Shown: piece after piece, positions 1 to 8,900 of the stretch
Layout: every line of letters starts with the position of its first letter
How positions within the stretch are numbered: the stretch's first letter is position 1
Assembly (NCBI RefSeq): GCF_003259745.1
Contig: NZ_QLMC01000005.1
Location: 62,001-126,000, forward strand
Source of the DNA: Larkinella arboricola
GTDB lineage: Bacteria > Bacteroidota > Bacteroidia > Cytophagales > Spirosomataceae
DNA: 64,000 nt
Direction: 5' to 3'
The notes under the pieces: generated by a model
Databases searched by the model: none
What the model was told of the DNA's origin: nothing
Seen by the model: the letters and a program-made list of their open reading frames with translations, nothing else
Made by a program: the position numbers and the translations under genes

Positions 1-248
1 AGAATGACAAAGCGCGCGAGCTACTCTATAAAGGGCTGAGAGACAAAGGGTACGAATACGTGCCTTCGTTTGCCAACTTCGTGCTGTTTCCGATCCGGAT
101 GAAACCCAAGACCTTTGAAAAGGAAATGTTCAGCAACGGTATTCTGACCTCTACCCGCGAATACAACGCCCAGCCTTACTGCCGCGTCAGCATCGGCACA
201 ATGGACGAAATGGGCCTCTTCATGGACGCATTCAGGAAAATAGTTTAA
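1..248 (+). CDS. C-terminal end of a HisC-type PLP aminotransferase (partial)
   Basis: Only the last ~82 codons are inside the window; the frame is open from base 3 to the TAA at 246-248. The tail carries a ...CRVSIGTMDEM... segment, which matches the conserved (R)ISIGT.EEM/N region near the C-terminus of histidinol-phosphate aminotransferase-like fold-type I enzymes, where the Arg binds the substrate carboxylate. The preceding GYEYVPSFANFVLF stretch fits the small-domain strand of the same family. The PLP lysine lies upstream of the window. Whether it makes histidine or acts on another amino acid cannot be told from this tail; many Bacteroidota carry several HisC-like paralogues. The next gene, a flavin amine oxidase, begins 91 bp downstream, so co-transcription is possible but unproven. 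Confidence 0.7.
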   Translation, partial: NDKARELLYKGLRDKGYEYVPSFANFVLFPIRMKPKTFEKEMFSNGILTSTREYNAQPYCRVSIGTMDEMGLFMDAFRKIV

Positions 249-296
249 AAGGAGCAGAATGATGAGTGAACGGACGGTTTCAACCGGATCGCGTTT

Positions 297-337
297 ACAA
301 ACTCTTAATTCATCACTCTTAACTCTTAACTGATTAA
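297..337. repeat. short degenerate TAACTC-type intergenic repeat
   Basis: The gap before the amine oxidase gene holds several imperfect copies of an (A/T)CTTAA(C/T)T unit (ACTCTTAATTC, ACTCTTAACTC, TTAACTG). Comparable strings occur at 20834-20880 and, on the other strand, at about 61428-61470, always in intergenic DNA just before a gene. Function is unknown. Confidence 0.35.
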
Positions 338-339
338 GA

Positions 340-1902
340 ATGACCCGACGTAATTTTATTGAATCCACCGGAGCCACTTACGCGACTCTGCTAGCCTGGG
401 GCTTGCTAAAACCGGCACCCGCCGAAGCCTTTGATTTGCCCGCCAACGGTCTGAAAGACGGAAAAGCCCGCAAAGTGGTGATTCTGGGCGCGGGGCTGGC
501 CGGTCTGACTACAGCCTATGAACTCGGAAAACTGGGGTACGACTGCACCGTGCTCGAAGCCCGCAGCCGGTCAGGAGGCCGCGTCTGGACGGTTCGCGGA
601 GGGACAAAGGAAACCGAAGTGGGTGGTCCGGAGCAGGTCTGCAAATTTGTTGACGGTCAGTATTTTAACGGCGGAGCGGCCCGCATTCCGCACAACCACC
701 AACTGACACTGTACTACTGCCGCGAACTGGGCGTTCCGCTCGAAGTGTTCAACGGCGGAAACGAGTCGGCCTGGCTCTACAACGACGGCGGTACGGGGGC
801 GTTGGCCAACAAACGGATGCGCGTTCGTGAATACCATAGCGACCTGCGGGGCTACACCAGCGAATTGCTGGCAAAAGCACTGGATCAATCCTCGCTCGAC
901 CAGCAGTTGACCAAAGAAGACGTTGAGAAACTGATTGATTTTCTGAAGAATGAGGGCGATCTGAATACCGGTAAGCTCTACAAAGGAACCAACCGCCGGG
1001 GTTATAAAAATCCGCCCGGCGCGGGGGCGATTCCGGGTGATCTGACCGATCCGTACGGTTTAACGGACTATTTGCGGTCGGGCTACATGCAGCCGGTTTT
1101 TTACAACAACGGCGATTACACGTTCGAACAACACGCTACGCTGCTGCAACCCGTTGGCGGGATGGACGCCATTCCGAAGGCGTTGGAAAAAAAGCTCGCT
1201 GGCAAAATCCAGTTCAACGCACCCGTGAAGGAACTGCGCAAAACCGAAAACGGCGTGCGGGTGGTTTACCAGAAAGACGGCAAACCTACCGAACTGACGG
1301 CGGAGTTCTGCGTCTGTACGTTACCGTTGCCGGTTCTGAAAAAAATTGAATCCGATCTGTCGCCGATGGTGAAACGGTCGGCGGATTTCATCCCGTACAT
1401 GAAAACGGGTAAAATTGGTCTGCAATTCAAACGGCGGTTTTGGGAGGAAGATGATTCGATCTACGGCGGTATTTCGCGCACGAACATGGACATCAACCAG
1501 ATCTGGTACCCTTCTTTCGGATTGCTGGGGCAGAAAGGCGTCCTGATTGGCTACTACAATTTCTACAGCCGGGCCGAAGCCGTGGGCGATATGAGCCTGG
1601 CCGGTCGCGAAAAACTGGCTCTGGAGCAGGGCTATAAGATTCACCCGCAATATCCGCAGGAATTTGAGAACTCGTTTTCCTTGGCCTGGCAGAAAATCCC
1701 GTACAACGAAGGCGGCTGGGCGGTTTACGACGATACCGTCCGCCGGAAATATTACCCGGCCCTGCTCGAACCAGATGGCAATATCTACTTTGCCGGTGAA
1801 CACACAACCTACCTGACGGCCTGGATGGCTGGTGCATTTACCTCCGCCCGGCGGGTGGTCGATGCGCTGCACGCACGCGTTGGCGAATACACGAAAAAGT
1901 AA
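340..1902 (+). CDS. Tat-exported flavin-dependent amine oxidase
   Basis: A 520-aa FAD-dependent amine oxidase that oxidises an amine or amino acid to the imine with release of H2O2 (family knowledge). A twin-arginine leader (TRRNFIES, then a hydrophobic stretch ending in APAEA) predicts export in folded form. The Rossmann FAD motif VVILGAGLAGLTTAYELGKL lies at residues ~46-65, followed by the E of VLEAR that binds the ribose and the SGGR motif at ~78-81. The C-terminal FAD-binding signature (YFAGEHTT...AGAF.SA.R) is at ~480-505. Length fits the flavin monoamine oxidase family. The ATG at 340 is chosen because it gives a complete Tat signal. The Hint-domain gene follows after 18 bp and is probably in the same transcript. 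The substrate is unknown. Confidence 0.88.
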   Translation: MTRRNFIESTGATYATLLAWGLLKPAPAEAFDLPANGLKDGKARKVVILGAGLAGLTTAYELGKLGYDCTVLEARSRSGGRVWTVRGGTKETEVGGPEQVCKFVDGQYFNGGAARIPHNHQLTLYYCRELGVPLEVFNGGNESAWLYNDGGTGALANKRMRVREYHSDLRGYTSELLAKALDQSSLDQQLTKEDVEKLIDFLKNEGDLNTGKLYKGTNRRGYKNPPGAGAIPGDLTDPYGLTDYLRSGYMQPVFYNNGDYTFEQHATLLQPVGGMDAIPKALEKKLAGKIQFNAPVKELRKTENGVRVVYQKDGKPTELTAEFCVCTLPLPVLKKIESDLSPMVKRSADFIPYMKTGKIGLQFKRRFWEEDDSIYGGISRTNMDINQIWYPSFGLLGQKGVLIGYYNFYSRAEAVGDMSLAGREKLALEQGYKIHPQYPQEFENSFSLAWQKIPYNEGGWAVYDDTVRRKYYPALLEPDGNIYFAGEHTTYLTAWMAGAFTSARRVVDALHARVGEYTKK

Positions 1903-1920
1903 TGATTATACCTTCTATCC

Positions 1921-2913
1921 ATGAAAACTAACCTGTTTCGTACGTGTCTTCTTGTCTGTTGTCTGACTGTGGTGCAACTGGTTTCCCAACGGGTTTGGGC
2001 CCAGACTGCCACGGCGAGTATGTCGCTGGACCAACTGAAAGCCATCAAGGCCATCAAAGTGGGCAATCTGGAAAAAGATACCTACTTCAAATCCGGTGAT
2101 TACATTCTGGATCGCTACGAGGAACGCCCGGCCTATGTCTTTAACTACAGCGACGGTATTCCCCGCAAAATCTACCTCTACAAAGTATTTACGGCTGCCG
2201 ACACCAAAGAACTCGGTCTGCTGGCGATCTACGAAAACGGTAAAACCAAAGAAACCAAGCCGTTCGTGATTCCCGGAGCCAGCGCCGACCGCAAAGCGTG
2301 GGATGCCTACATCGACGATCTGAAGTACGTGGGCGAAAAAGAAGCCGGTCTGATGTCGGCGCTCGGGTTTGTACTTTCGCGCGAAATGGCCCTGCTGATG
2401 GGGGGCGGCTCGAAGGAAGAGGGCGGTGAAAAGAAGAAGGAAGAATACAACTTCTGCTTTCCCGCCGATGCCGTGGTGACATTAGCGAATCGCCAAACCA
2501 AAGCTATTCAGGACGTAAAAGCCGGTGAGGAAGTGATGGCTTACGATGCCAGAACCCGTCTGCTCGTTCCGACGCGGGTGCAGGAAGTAACCTTTCACGA
2601 AAAGCCCAATCTGGCTATTGCGGGCGTTTGGGTCGTACCGGTTCAGGAGGTTTCGGCCAGCGTTTCCCTGACCAAGCCCGTGCTGCTGGAAGCCACCGCC
2701 AACCACCCCGTTCAAACCGCAGCCGGGGCGAAAAAATTGGGTGATCTGCGCAACGGCGACGTGCTGTACCGCTTCGAGGGAGCCACGCAGTCGGTGTCGG
2801 CCTGGAAAGTAGCCGCCGTACAGTCAACCATCCGGACGGTGGAGAAAGTCTACAACCTGACAACGGAAAAAGGCAGTTACCTGATCAACGATGTGGTCGT
2901 TCTGGATAAATAA
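1921..2913 (+). CDS. secreted protein with C-terminal Hint (hedgehog/intein-type) domain
   Basis: 330 aa. Residues 1-28 form a Sec signal peptide (cleavage likely after WAQ). Residues ~30-160 are a soluble N-domain I do not recognise. A charged linker (GGGSKEEGGEKKKEE, ~161-175) leads to a Hint domain at 179-330: the putative nucleophile is Cys179 in NFCFPADAVV, the block-B-like motif is TANH at 259-262, and the end VYNLTTEKGSYLINDVVVLDK resembles the last strands of Hint folds. The terminal His-Asn of true inteins and a C-extein are absent, so protein splicing is not expected. N-S acyl shift and release or ligation of the N-domain, as in hedgehog-type Hint proteins, is possible. The gene is 18 bp behind the amine oxidase and is closed by a strong terminator. 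The Hint assignment is by motif; activity is inference. Confidence 0.75.
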   Translation: MKTNLFRTCLLVCCLTVVQLVSQRVWAQTATASMSLDQLKAIKAIKVGNLEKDTYFKSGDYILDRYEERPAYVFNYSDGIPRKIYLYKVFTAADTKELGLLAIYENGKTKETKPFVIPGASADRKAWDAYIDDLKYVGEKEAGLMSALGFVLSREMALLMGGGSKEEGGEKKKEEYNFCFPADAVVTLANRQTKAIQDVKAGEEVMAYDARTRLLVPTRVQEVTFHEKPNLAIAGVWVVPVQEVSASVSLTKPVLLEATANHPVQTAAGAKKLGDLRNGDVLYRFEGATQSVSAWKVAAVQSTIRTVEKVYNLTTEKGSYLINDVVVLDK

Positions 2914-2939
2914 ACGGTTTTTATAAACCAGATGGGCTA

Positions 2940-2966
2940 GGGGCGAAATCAGTTTCGCCCCTTTTT
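2940..2966 (+). terminator. rho-independent terminator of the amine oxidase/Hint unit
   Basis: A 9-bp perfect stem (GGGGCGAAA at 2940-2948, TTTCGCCCC at 2953-2961) with a TCAG loop is followed by TTTTT (2962-2966). The T-run is only on the + strand side. It ends just before the stop codon of the convergent SDR gene. Confidence 0.85.
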
Positions 2967-2967
2967 G

Positions 2968-3735
2968 TTACATACCCCAGGCCGTCATGCCGCCGTCCAC
3001 CGCCAGCGTCTGGCCGGTGATGTAACCCGCTGCGGACAGGCATAAAAAGGCGACGGCGGCTGCCACCTCGTCCGGTTCGCCAACCCGGCCCATTGGCGTA
3101 CGGTTTATGATTTTTGCCAGCCGTTCCGGATTGGTCAGAACCGGTTCGGCCAGCGGGGTACGGATGTACCAGGGCGCCACGGAATTGACCCGAATACCGT
3201 CCGGTGCCCATTCTACGGCCAGATTTCGCGTCAGTTGGTGCAGGGCGGCTTTAGTCATGCCGTAGATGGAACCGCTGCTGGTGTGCGTCAGCCCCGACAC
3301 CGACGAGACAAATACGATGCTGCCTTTTTTCGAAGATTTTAGCAGCGGATAAGCCGCCTGGCAGAGTTCATAAGCCGAACGCAGGTTGGTATTCAAAAGC
3401 TGGTCAAATTCGTCCGGGCGGTAGTCAATGGTTGGTTTACGGATGTTGGTTCCGGCGTTATTAATCAGGATGTCCAGACTTCCCCAACGGTTTCTGACGG
3501 CTTCGATCAGTTGATGGGCCGCACCGGGCTGGCTGATGTCCGTTGCCAACCCATCAACCGGGAAGCCGTTCTGGCGGTATTCCTGCAAGTGCTGTTGCAG
3601 CAGCTCATTATCCCGGGCGACCAGAAACACGCTGGCGCCCATCTGGAGCAGTTGCTGAACAATGGCCTGACCGATGCCTTTGGTGCCGCCAGTGACCAGG
3701 GCGCGCTGGTTGGTAAGTTGCCAGGAGAGGGGCAT
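2968..3735 (-). CDS. SDR family oxidoreductase (tropinone-reductase-like)
   Basis: A 255-aa classical short-chain dehydrogenase/reductase. The cofactor motif TGGTKGIG is at ~16-23, NNAG at ~92-95, the catalytic Ser in VSSVSG and Tyr/Lys in YGMTK at ~160-164, and a C-terminal GQTLAVDGG. The pattern ([39 protein letters not shown]) is closest to tropinone-reductase-like and 3-oxoacyl-ACP-reductase-like SDRs, which reduce a ketone with NAD(P)H. The real substrate is not predictable. It stands alone on the minus strand, convergent with the Hint gene and divergent from the sigma factor. It has no signal peptide, so it is cytoplasmic. Confidence 0.88.
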   Translation of the reverse strand: MPLSWQLTNQRALVTGGTKGIGQAIVQQLLQMGASVFLVARDNELLQQHLQEYRQNGFPVDGLATDISQPGAAHQLIEAVRNRWGSLDILINNAGTNIRKPTIDYRPDEFDQLLNTNLRSAYELCQAAYPLLKSSKKGSIVFVSSVSGLTHTSSGSIYGMTKAALHQLTRNLAVEWAPDGIRVNSVAPWYIRTPLAEPVLTNPERLAKIINRTPMGRVGEPDEVAAAVAFLCLSAAGYITGQTLAVDGGMTAWGM

Positions 3736-3959
3736 AGTTACGATACTGTTTGGAAGTACGCAAGAAACGAATCGCAGCGAAAATCGCTACGGATTCCGTA
3801 ACTACTTTTGAATTTCATGATTCGGTGACAGTCGGCTTAGTGGATTAGGGGAACTATTTTAGTTTTTTTTGTACAATAGTGAGTATTGCCTGAATTATCC
3901 TGCCTATTAACAAGCAGTTGCCAATCAGTGACTGTTTTCTGATTTTATCACCGGAGTCT

Positions 3960-4586
3960 ATGCTGAAATCCGATTTGAATCGCCAGGCCACCAGCGTCTG
4001 GGAAAAAACCGACGAGACATTGCTCTGGCAGCAGTTTCGGGAAGGCCCGCAGGAGGCTTTTCAGGCGCTGGTTCAGCATTTTTACCGGGAGCTTCATTTT
4101 TACGGGAGTCGATTTACCCGTGATTCGGACTTGCAGAAAGACTGTTTGCAGGATCTGTTTCTGGATTTATGGACCTATCGGGCTAAAATCGTACAGACAC
4201 CATACATCCGACCGTACCTCTACAAATCGCTTCGGCGAAAGATTTACCGGGAAGTGATGCGGCAATCGTCGGTGATCAATGAAGACGGTTTTCCTTTTGA
4301 CGAACTGGGTTCGGAGGAAATTACGCCCGAACAGGCACTGATCCGCACGGAATTGTCGGATTACCAGACCGCCCGGTTGAACACGTTGCTGGGGCAGCTT
4401 TCGGACCGGCAGCGGGAAGCGATTCACCTGAAGTTTTACGGCGAATTATCGAATGATGAAATTGCTGATATTCTCGAGGTTAACAAGCAATCGGTTGCCA
4501 ATCTGCTCCACCGGGGCTTGAGCCGTTTGCGGGAAAGCTGGCCGTCGTTGCTAAGCCTGCTGGGTTGCTGGCTGTTCAATCGATGA
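3960..4586 (+). CDS. ECF (FecI-like) RNA polymerase sigma factor of SusCD locus 1
   Basis: About 208 aa from the ATG at 3960; an in-frame TTG at 3918 would add a non-conserved N-terminus, so the ATG is preferred. Region 2 is visible as ALVQHFYRELHFYGSRFTRD...DCLQDLFLDLW, and region 4 as LSDRQREAIHLKFYGELSNDEIADILEVNKQSVANLLHRGLSRLRE with a clear helix-turn-helix. The C-terminus is hydrophobic (SLLSLLGCWLF), which is common in Bacteroidota FecI-type factors. It lies 81 bp upstream of a FecR anti-sigma gene and then a SusC gene. By family knowledge it is held by FecR and released when the SusC signalling domain senses substrate, activating its own operon. Confidence 0.9.
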   Translation: MLKSDLNRQATSVWEKTDETLLWQQFREGPQEAFQALVQHFYRELHFYGSRFTRDSDLQKDCLQDLFLDLWTYRAKIVQTPYIRPYLYKSLRRKIYREVMRQSSVINEDGFPFDELGSEEITPEQALIRTELSDYQTARLNTLLGQLSDRQREAIHLKFYGELSNDEIADILEVNKQSVANLLHRGLSRLRESWPSLLSLLGCWLFNR

Positions 4587-4667
4587 GAAAAATAGCCGCT
4601 TCAACTGAGTATCGGGAGAAAACGCCTTCCTATTAACAACCGACATGCTTCTGATCCTCAACTGGAT

Positions 4668-5786
4668 ATGAACGATTACCAACAGTATACCGCCGAAGAG
4701 TTTCTACAGGATACCTGGTTTCTGGCTTGGGTCAAACACGGCCAGCCAGAGGCACGGCAGTTCTGGGAAAAATGGCAACGGGAGCATCCATATCAACGCG
4801 AAACGCTGTTGTTGGCCAAAGATATGGCCGAAGCGCTCAAAAACCGTCCGCACAATTTGTCGCCTGGCCAGGAACAGCTTGAGATTGAGCAAATTGTCAA
4901 ATTAACGCGTCACGTGCCAGAACGTTCGCCGTGGGCGGGTTTCAGCGCTTCGTTTTCTTCGCGTCGCTGGCTGGCCGCAGCCATTGCATTACTTGTGCTG
5001 GGAGCAGGCTGGGGCGTTTTTCTGGTGCAGGATAAGGCCAACTGGTCGGTAGCGAAAAACGCATTGACCAGTCTGGACGATTCAACGGACGACCATTGGG
5101 TGAAGCAGGTTAATGGAATGTCACAGCCCGTCAGTCTTACGTTGCCGGATGGCAGTCGGATGACGCTGATGCCCAACAGCGAAGCCCGCTACCCGCGTAC
5201 GTTTGAAGCCGATCAGCGCGAAGTTCAACTGAAAGGTGATGCGGTTTTTTCAGTTGTTCACGAAGGAAAACGACCGTTTCTGGTCTATAGTGGCCCACTG
5301 GTGACGCGGGTTTTAGGAACCCGGTTTCGGGTTCTGGCACCCACGGATGGTTCCCGTATGAAAGTGTCGGTGTTATCGGGTAAGGTTTCGGTGATGGACC
5401 GGCACGATTGGGCGGTCGCCCAGCGTTCCGAAAGTCGCGCCTTTTCGGGGGTTGTATTGACTGCCAACCAGCAAGTTACCTACGATGCCACTCAAAGCCA
5501 TTATCAGAAAGAATTAGTAGAAAAACCGGTGCTGATCGCTTCTTCCGAAAGCCGGGAAACGTTCAATTTTGAAGATACACCCGCTTCGGGGGTTTTTGAA
5601 CGTCTGAAAAAAGCCTATGGCGTGGAAATCATGTATGATCCGACGGTGATTCGGAATTGTACCCTAACCGCTTCCTTGTCGGGAGTGCCGCTACACGATC
5701 AACTCCGGTTGTTGTGTGCTTCCATCGGGGCTACCTATGAGGTAGTCGATGCCCGAATTATTGTCACCAGCAAGGGCTGTCCGTAA
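4668..5786 (+). CDS. FecR-family anti-sigma factor of SusCD locus 1
   Basis: 372 aa. The N-terminal cytoplasmic segment (~1-100) should bind the sigma factor. A single transmembrane helix (RWLAAAIALLVLGAGWGVFLV) is at ~103-123. The periplasmic FecR domain follows (VSLTLPDGSRMTLMPNSEARYPRTF, VQLKGDAVFSVVHEGKRPFLVYSGPLVTRVLGTRFRV), then a C-terminal DUF4974-like domain (FNFEDTPASGVFERLKKAYGVEIMYD...). The periplasmic part should contact the STN domain of the SusC encoded 129 bp downstream. Gene order sigma-FecR-SusC-SusD is the usual trans-envelope signalling arrangement. The FecR paralogue at 61467-62534 has the same layout. Confidence 0.9.
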   Translation: MNDYQQYTAEEFLQDTWFLAWVKHGQPEARQFWEKWQREHPYQRETLLLAKDMAEALKNRPHNLSPGQEQLEIEQIVKLTRHVPERSPWAGFSASFSSRRWLAAAIALLVLGAGWGVFLVQDKANWSVAKNALTSLDDSTDDHWVKQVNGMSQPVSLTLPDGSRMTLMPNSEARYPRTFEADQREVQLKGDAVFSVVHEGKRPFLVYSGPLVTRVLGTRFRVLAPTDGSRMKVSVLSGKVSVMDRHDWAVAQRSESRAFSGVVLTANQQVTYDATQSHYQKELVEKPVLIASSESRETFNFEDTPASGVFERLKKAYGVEIMYDPTVIRNCTLTASLSGVPLHDQLRLLCASIGATYEVVDARIIVTSKGCP

Positions 5787-5796
5787 CAAAAATCGT

Positions 5797-5827
5797 AAAA
5801 AGCCCGCTATGGTGCGAACATAGCGGG
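5797..5827 (-). terminator. antisense-oriented hairpin/terminator in the FecR-SusC gap
   Basis: CCCGCTATG (5803-5811) and CATAGCGGG (5819-5827) form a 9-bp perfect stem with a 7-nt loop. There is no U-run on the + strand, but on the - strand the stem is followed by CTTTTT (5802-5797). Read that way it is a standard intrinsic terminator opposite to the operon. The second SusCD locus has the same arrangement at 61371-61402. Confidence 0.6.
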
Positions 5828-5915
5828 GACACTTGACCGATCCGGCGGCACAACGGGCCACCGCGGACCGGTATAGCTACTCCTTTGCCCGGAATAACCA
5901 AATCACTCCCAATTT

Positions 5916-8900
5916 ATGGACAAGTTTACAAAACACGAAACGATTCGGCTTCTTATGCGAATTTCGTTACTCCAATTGATTCTTACGGCTTTGCTAATCA
6001 ACGGGGCGCTGGCGACCCGGGCGCAGGAACTGCTCGAGCAGCGGGTGAGTGTCAGGCTGGATAACAACACCGTCCGGCAGGCACTGCTGACGCTGGAAAA
6101 AACCGCCCACGTCAAGTTTGTGTATAGCCGGGAAGTGGTGCAGATCGATCGGAAAATTTCCCTCGCGGTGACCGACGAGCGGTTGGCCAACGTGCTCGAT
6201 CGGTTGCTGAAACCGCTACATCTGACCTATGTCCTGACGGGCAATCAGATTGCCCTCGTCCGTTCTCCGGCGGCCGACGGCATGGGCAGCGTCCAGCCTT
6301 CCAACGCTGCTCGCCCTGAGCCGGTGACTGAGCAAACCGTGATCGGTAAGGTCACCGACGAGAAGGGAGAAGGGCTGCCCGGGGTGAGTGTGATCATTAA
6401 AAACACCACGCGCGGAACCGTGACCGACCCGGAAGGAAGCTTCAAGATTTCCGTTGGAGATGCAAAAGATATATTGGTGTTCAGTTTTGTCGGGTATCTC
6501 ACCGAAGAAGTTGCGGTTGGCACCCGGACGCAACTAGCGATTTCCCTGAAAATCGATACCAAAGCGTTGGAAGAAGTCGTGGTCATTGGCTATGGTACCC
6601 AGAAGAAAGTCAGTCTGACCGGCGCTGTCGGAACGATTAAACGCGAAAATCTGGTCAGAATGCCGGTTTCGAATATTCAACAGGCTTTACAGGGGCAGTT
6701 ACCCGGTTTAACCATTATCGATAACGGCGGAGCCCCCGGCAAATCGAATACGACGATGCGGGTACGGGGGATTACGACCCTGAGCGATAACAATCCGCTC
6801 GTCATTGTCGACGGAATTGAGCAGCGGCTATCCGATATCAATCCGAATGACATTGAATCCGTATCGGTTTTAAAAGATGCTTCATCGGCGGCCATTTATG
6901 GTTCGCGAGCGGCCAACGGGGTTATCCTGATCACGACCATTCAGGGAAAATCCGGCAAACTGTCGGCTAGCTACCACGGCTATTATGCGTTGCAGCAGGC
7001 TACCAACAAACCAGAACATATGGGGCTGGAAGATTACATGCGCATGCTGAACGTCGGAAGTGTCAATGCTGGCGTGGCCCCCCGCTACACCGAAGCGTAT
7101 ATTCAGGAATACGTCAATGCCACCGACCGCTATAAGTACCCGTTGCCGAACACCTGGTTCAATACGGTTTTCAGCGTGGCTCCCCAACAAAATCATTCGC
7201 TGGCTCTGAGCGGAGGCAATGAGTTTGTCAAATCGCGGTTGAGCCTGCGCTATCAGAACCAGGACGCCGTTGTGCCGAATTCCGGGTCGAAAATCAGTGA
7301 AGTACGGTTGAATACGGATATTAAAATGTCGTCGAAAATAACCGTCAACACCGATCTGAACTACCGCTACACCAATTTTACGTCGCTGGTTAATGACAAC
7401 AACCAATACGAAAATATTTATAACCGCATGTTTCACTCCAGCCAGTGGGCGGTTCCCAAATACCCGGATGGAAGCTATGGGCTGAGTCCGCAGGGGCACA
7501 ACCCGCTCATGTATGCCGAAATTGCCGGTATTTCCAAAACCAGCGATGACTACATCGTCGGTAACCTGAAAGGTAATTGGGCCATTGCGAAAGGGCTGCT
7601 ATTTTCGACGCAACTGGCCGCCCGGTTTACCAGCACTGCGACCAAAGCGTTTGCGAACAAATACGAAGTCCGTGATTATTACAACAAAGACATTGTTAAA
7701 AAAACCGTCCCGATTAATAACCTGACCGAAACCCGCATTTTTTCGCGGGAAATTACCCTCAATAATACCCTGACGTATTCAGCCAATTTTGGCGGTCATT
7801 TCATCAATGCGCTGGCGGGTTATTCGCAAATCAGCAATGTCGGGAACAACCTGAGTGCGTTTCGCCAGAACTTTTACAGCAATGAAATTCAGTCGATTAG
7901 CCAGGGAACGAACGATAATACGAAGAACAACGGCGGAAGTGATTATCAGTGGGGATTGCGCTCTTATTTTGGCCGGATAAATTATTCGTACCAGGATAAA
8001 TATTTGTTTGAAGCCAATAGCCGCTACGATGGATCATCCCGATTTATGGAGAAAAACCGGTATGGTTTCTTTCCCTCCATGTCGGTTGGCTGGCGCATTT
8101 CGGGCGAGAAATTCTGGGAGAAAGCCAGCGTGTATGCCAACGAAGTAAAATTGAGAGGGTCGTGGGGTAAAACCGGTAATCAGGCCGTTGCGTTGTACAG
8201 CTATTTCCCGACCTTAAGCCAAGTAAATTATACGTTCAATGGGAGTCCGGCAACCGGTTTTGCACAACTGAATCTGGCCGATCCGAATTTGACCTGGGAA
8301 ACAACGACGCAAACCAATGTTGGTTTGGATGCGCAGCTGTTCAACAACAAATTGTCCCTTATCGTCGATTATTACCGGAAACGAACCGACGGTATTTTAC
8401 TGGTATTGCCGGTTCCGGGCACCTTGGGTTTAAATCCATCGGCCCGTAATGCGGGTGTCGTGGATAACAACGGGTGGGAATTTGCCGTAGGGACCCGGAA
8501 TAAATGGAACGAATTCAGTCTGGACGCCAACGCCCATCTGAACATCAATACCAATAATGTCGTGAGTCTGGCCGGTACTGGGCCGTATATCAGTACGGTC
8601 GAAACGGACCCCATTTTTATCATTGGCGAGGGGTATCCCATCAACTCGCACTGGGGCTACCAAACCGATGGATTGTTTCAAACCGAAGAAGAAATCAGTA
8701 AATACCCGACACTCGTTGCGGGCACCAAACCCGGCGATGTGAAATACGTCGATTTAAACGGCGACGGAATTATCAGCCCCAGCGACCGGAAGTATCTCGG
8801 AAACAGCTTTCCCAAATATACGTTTGGCGCGTCGCTGAATATGAACTACAAAAGTTTCTCGCTGAATCTGTTGTTTCAGGGAGCTGCTCAGGTAGATACG

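Noticed and set aside
5803-5827. Sense terminator between FecR and SusC
   Set aside because: There is no U-run after the stem on the + strand; only the opposite strand has the terminator form.
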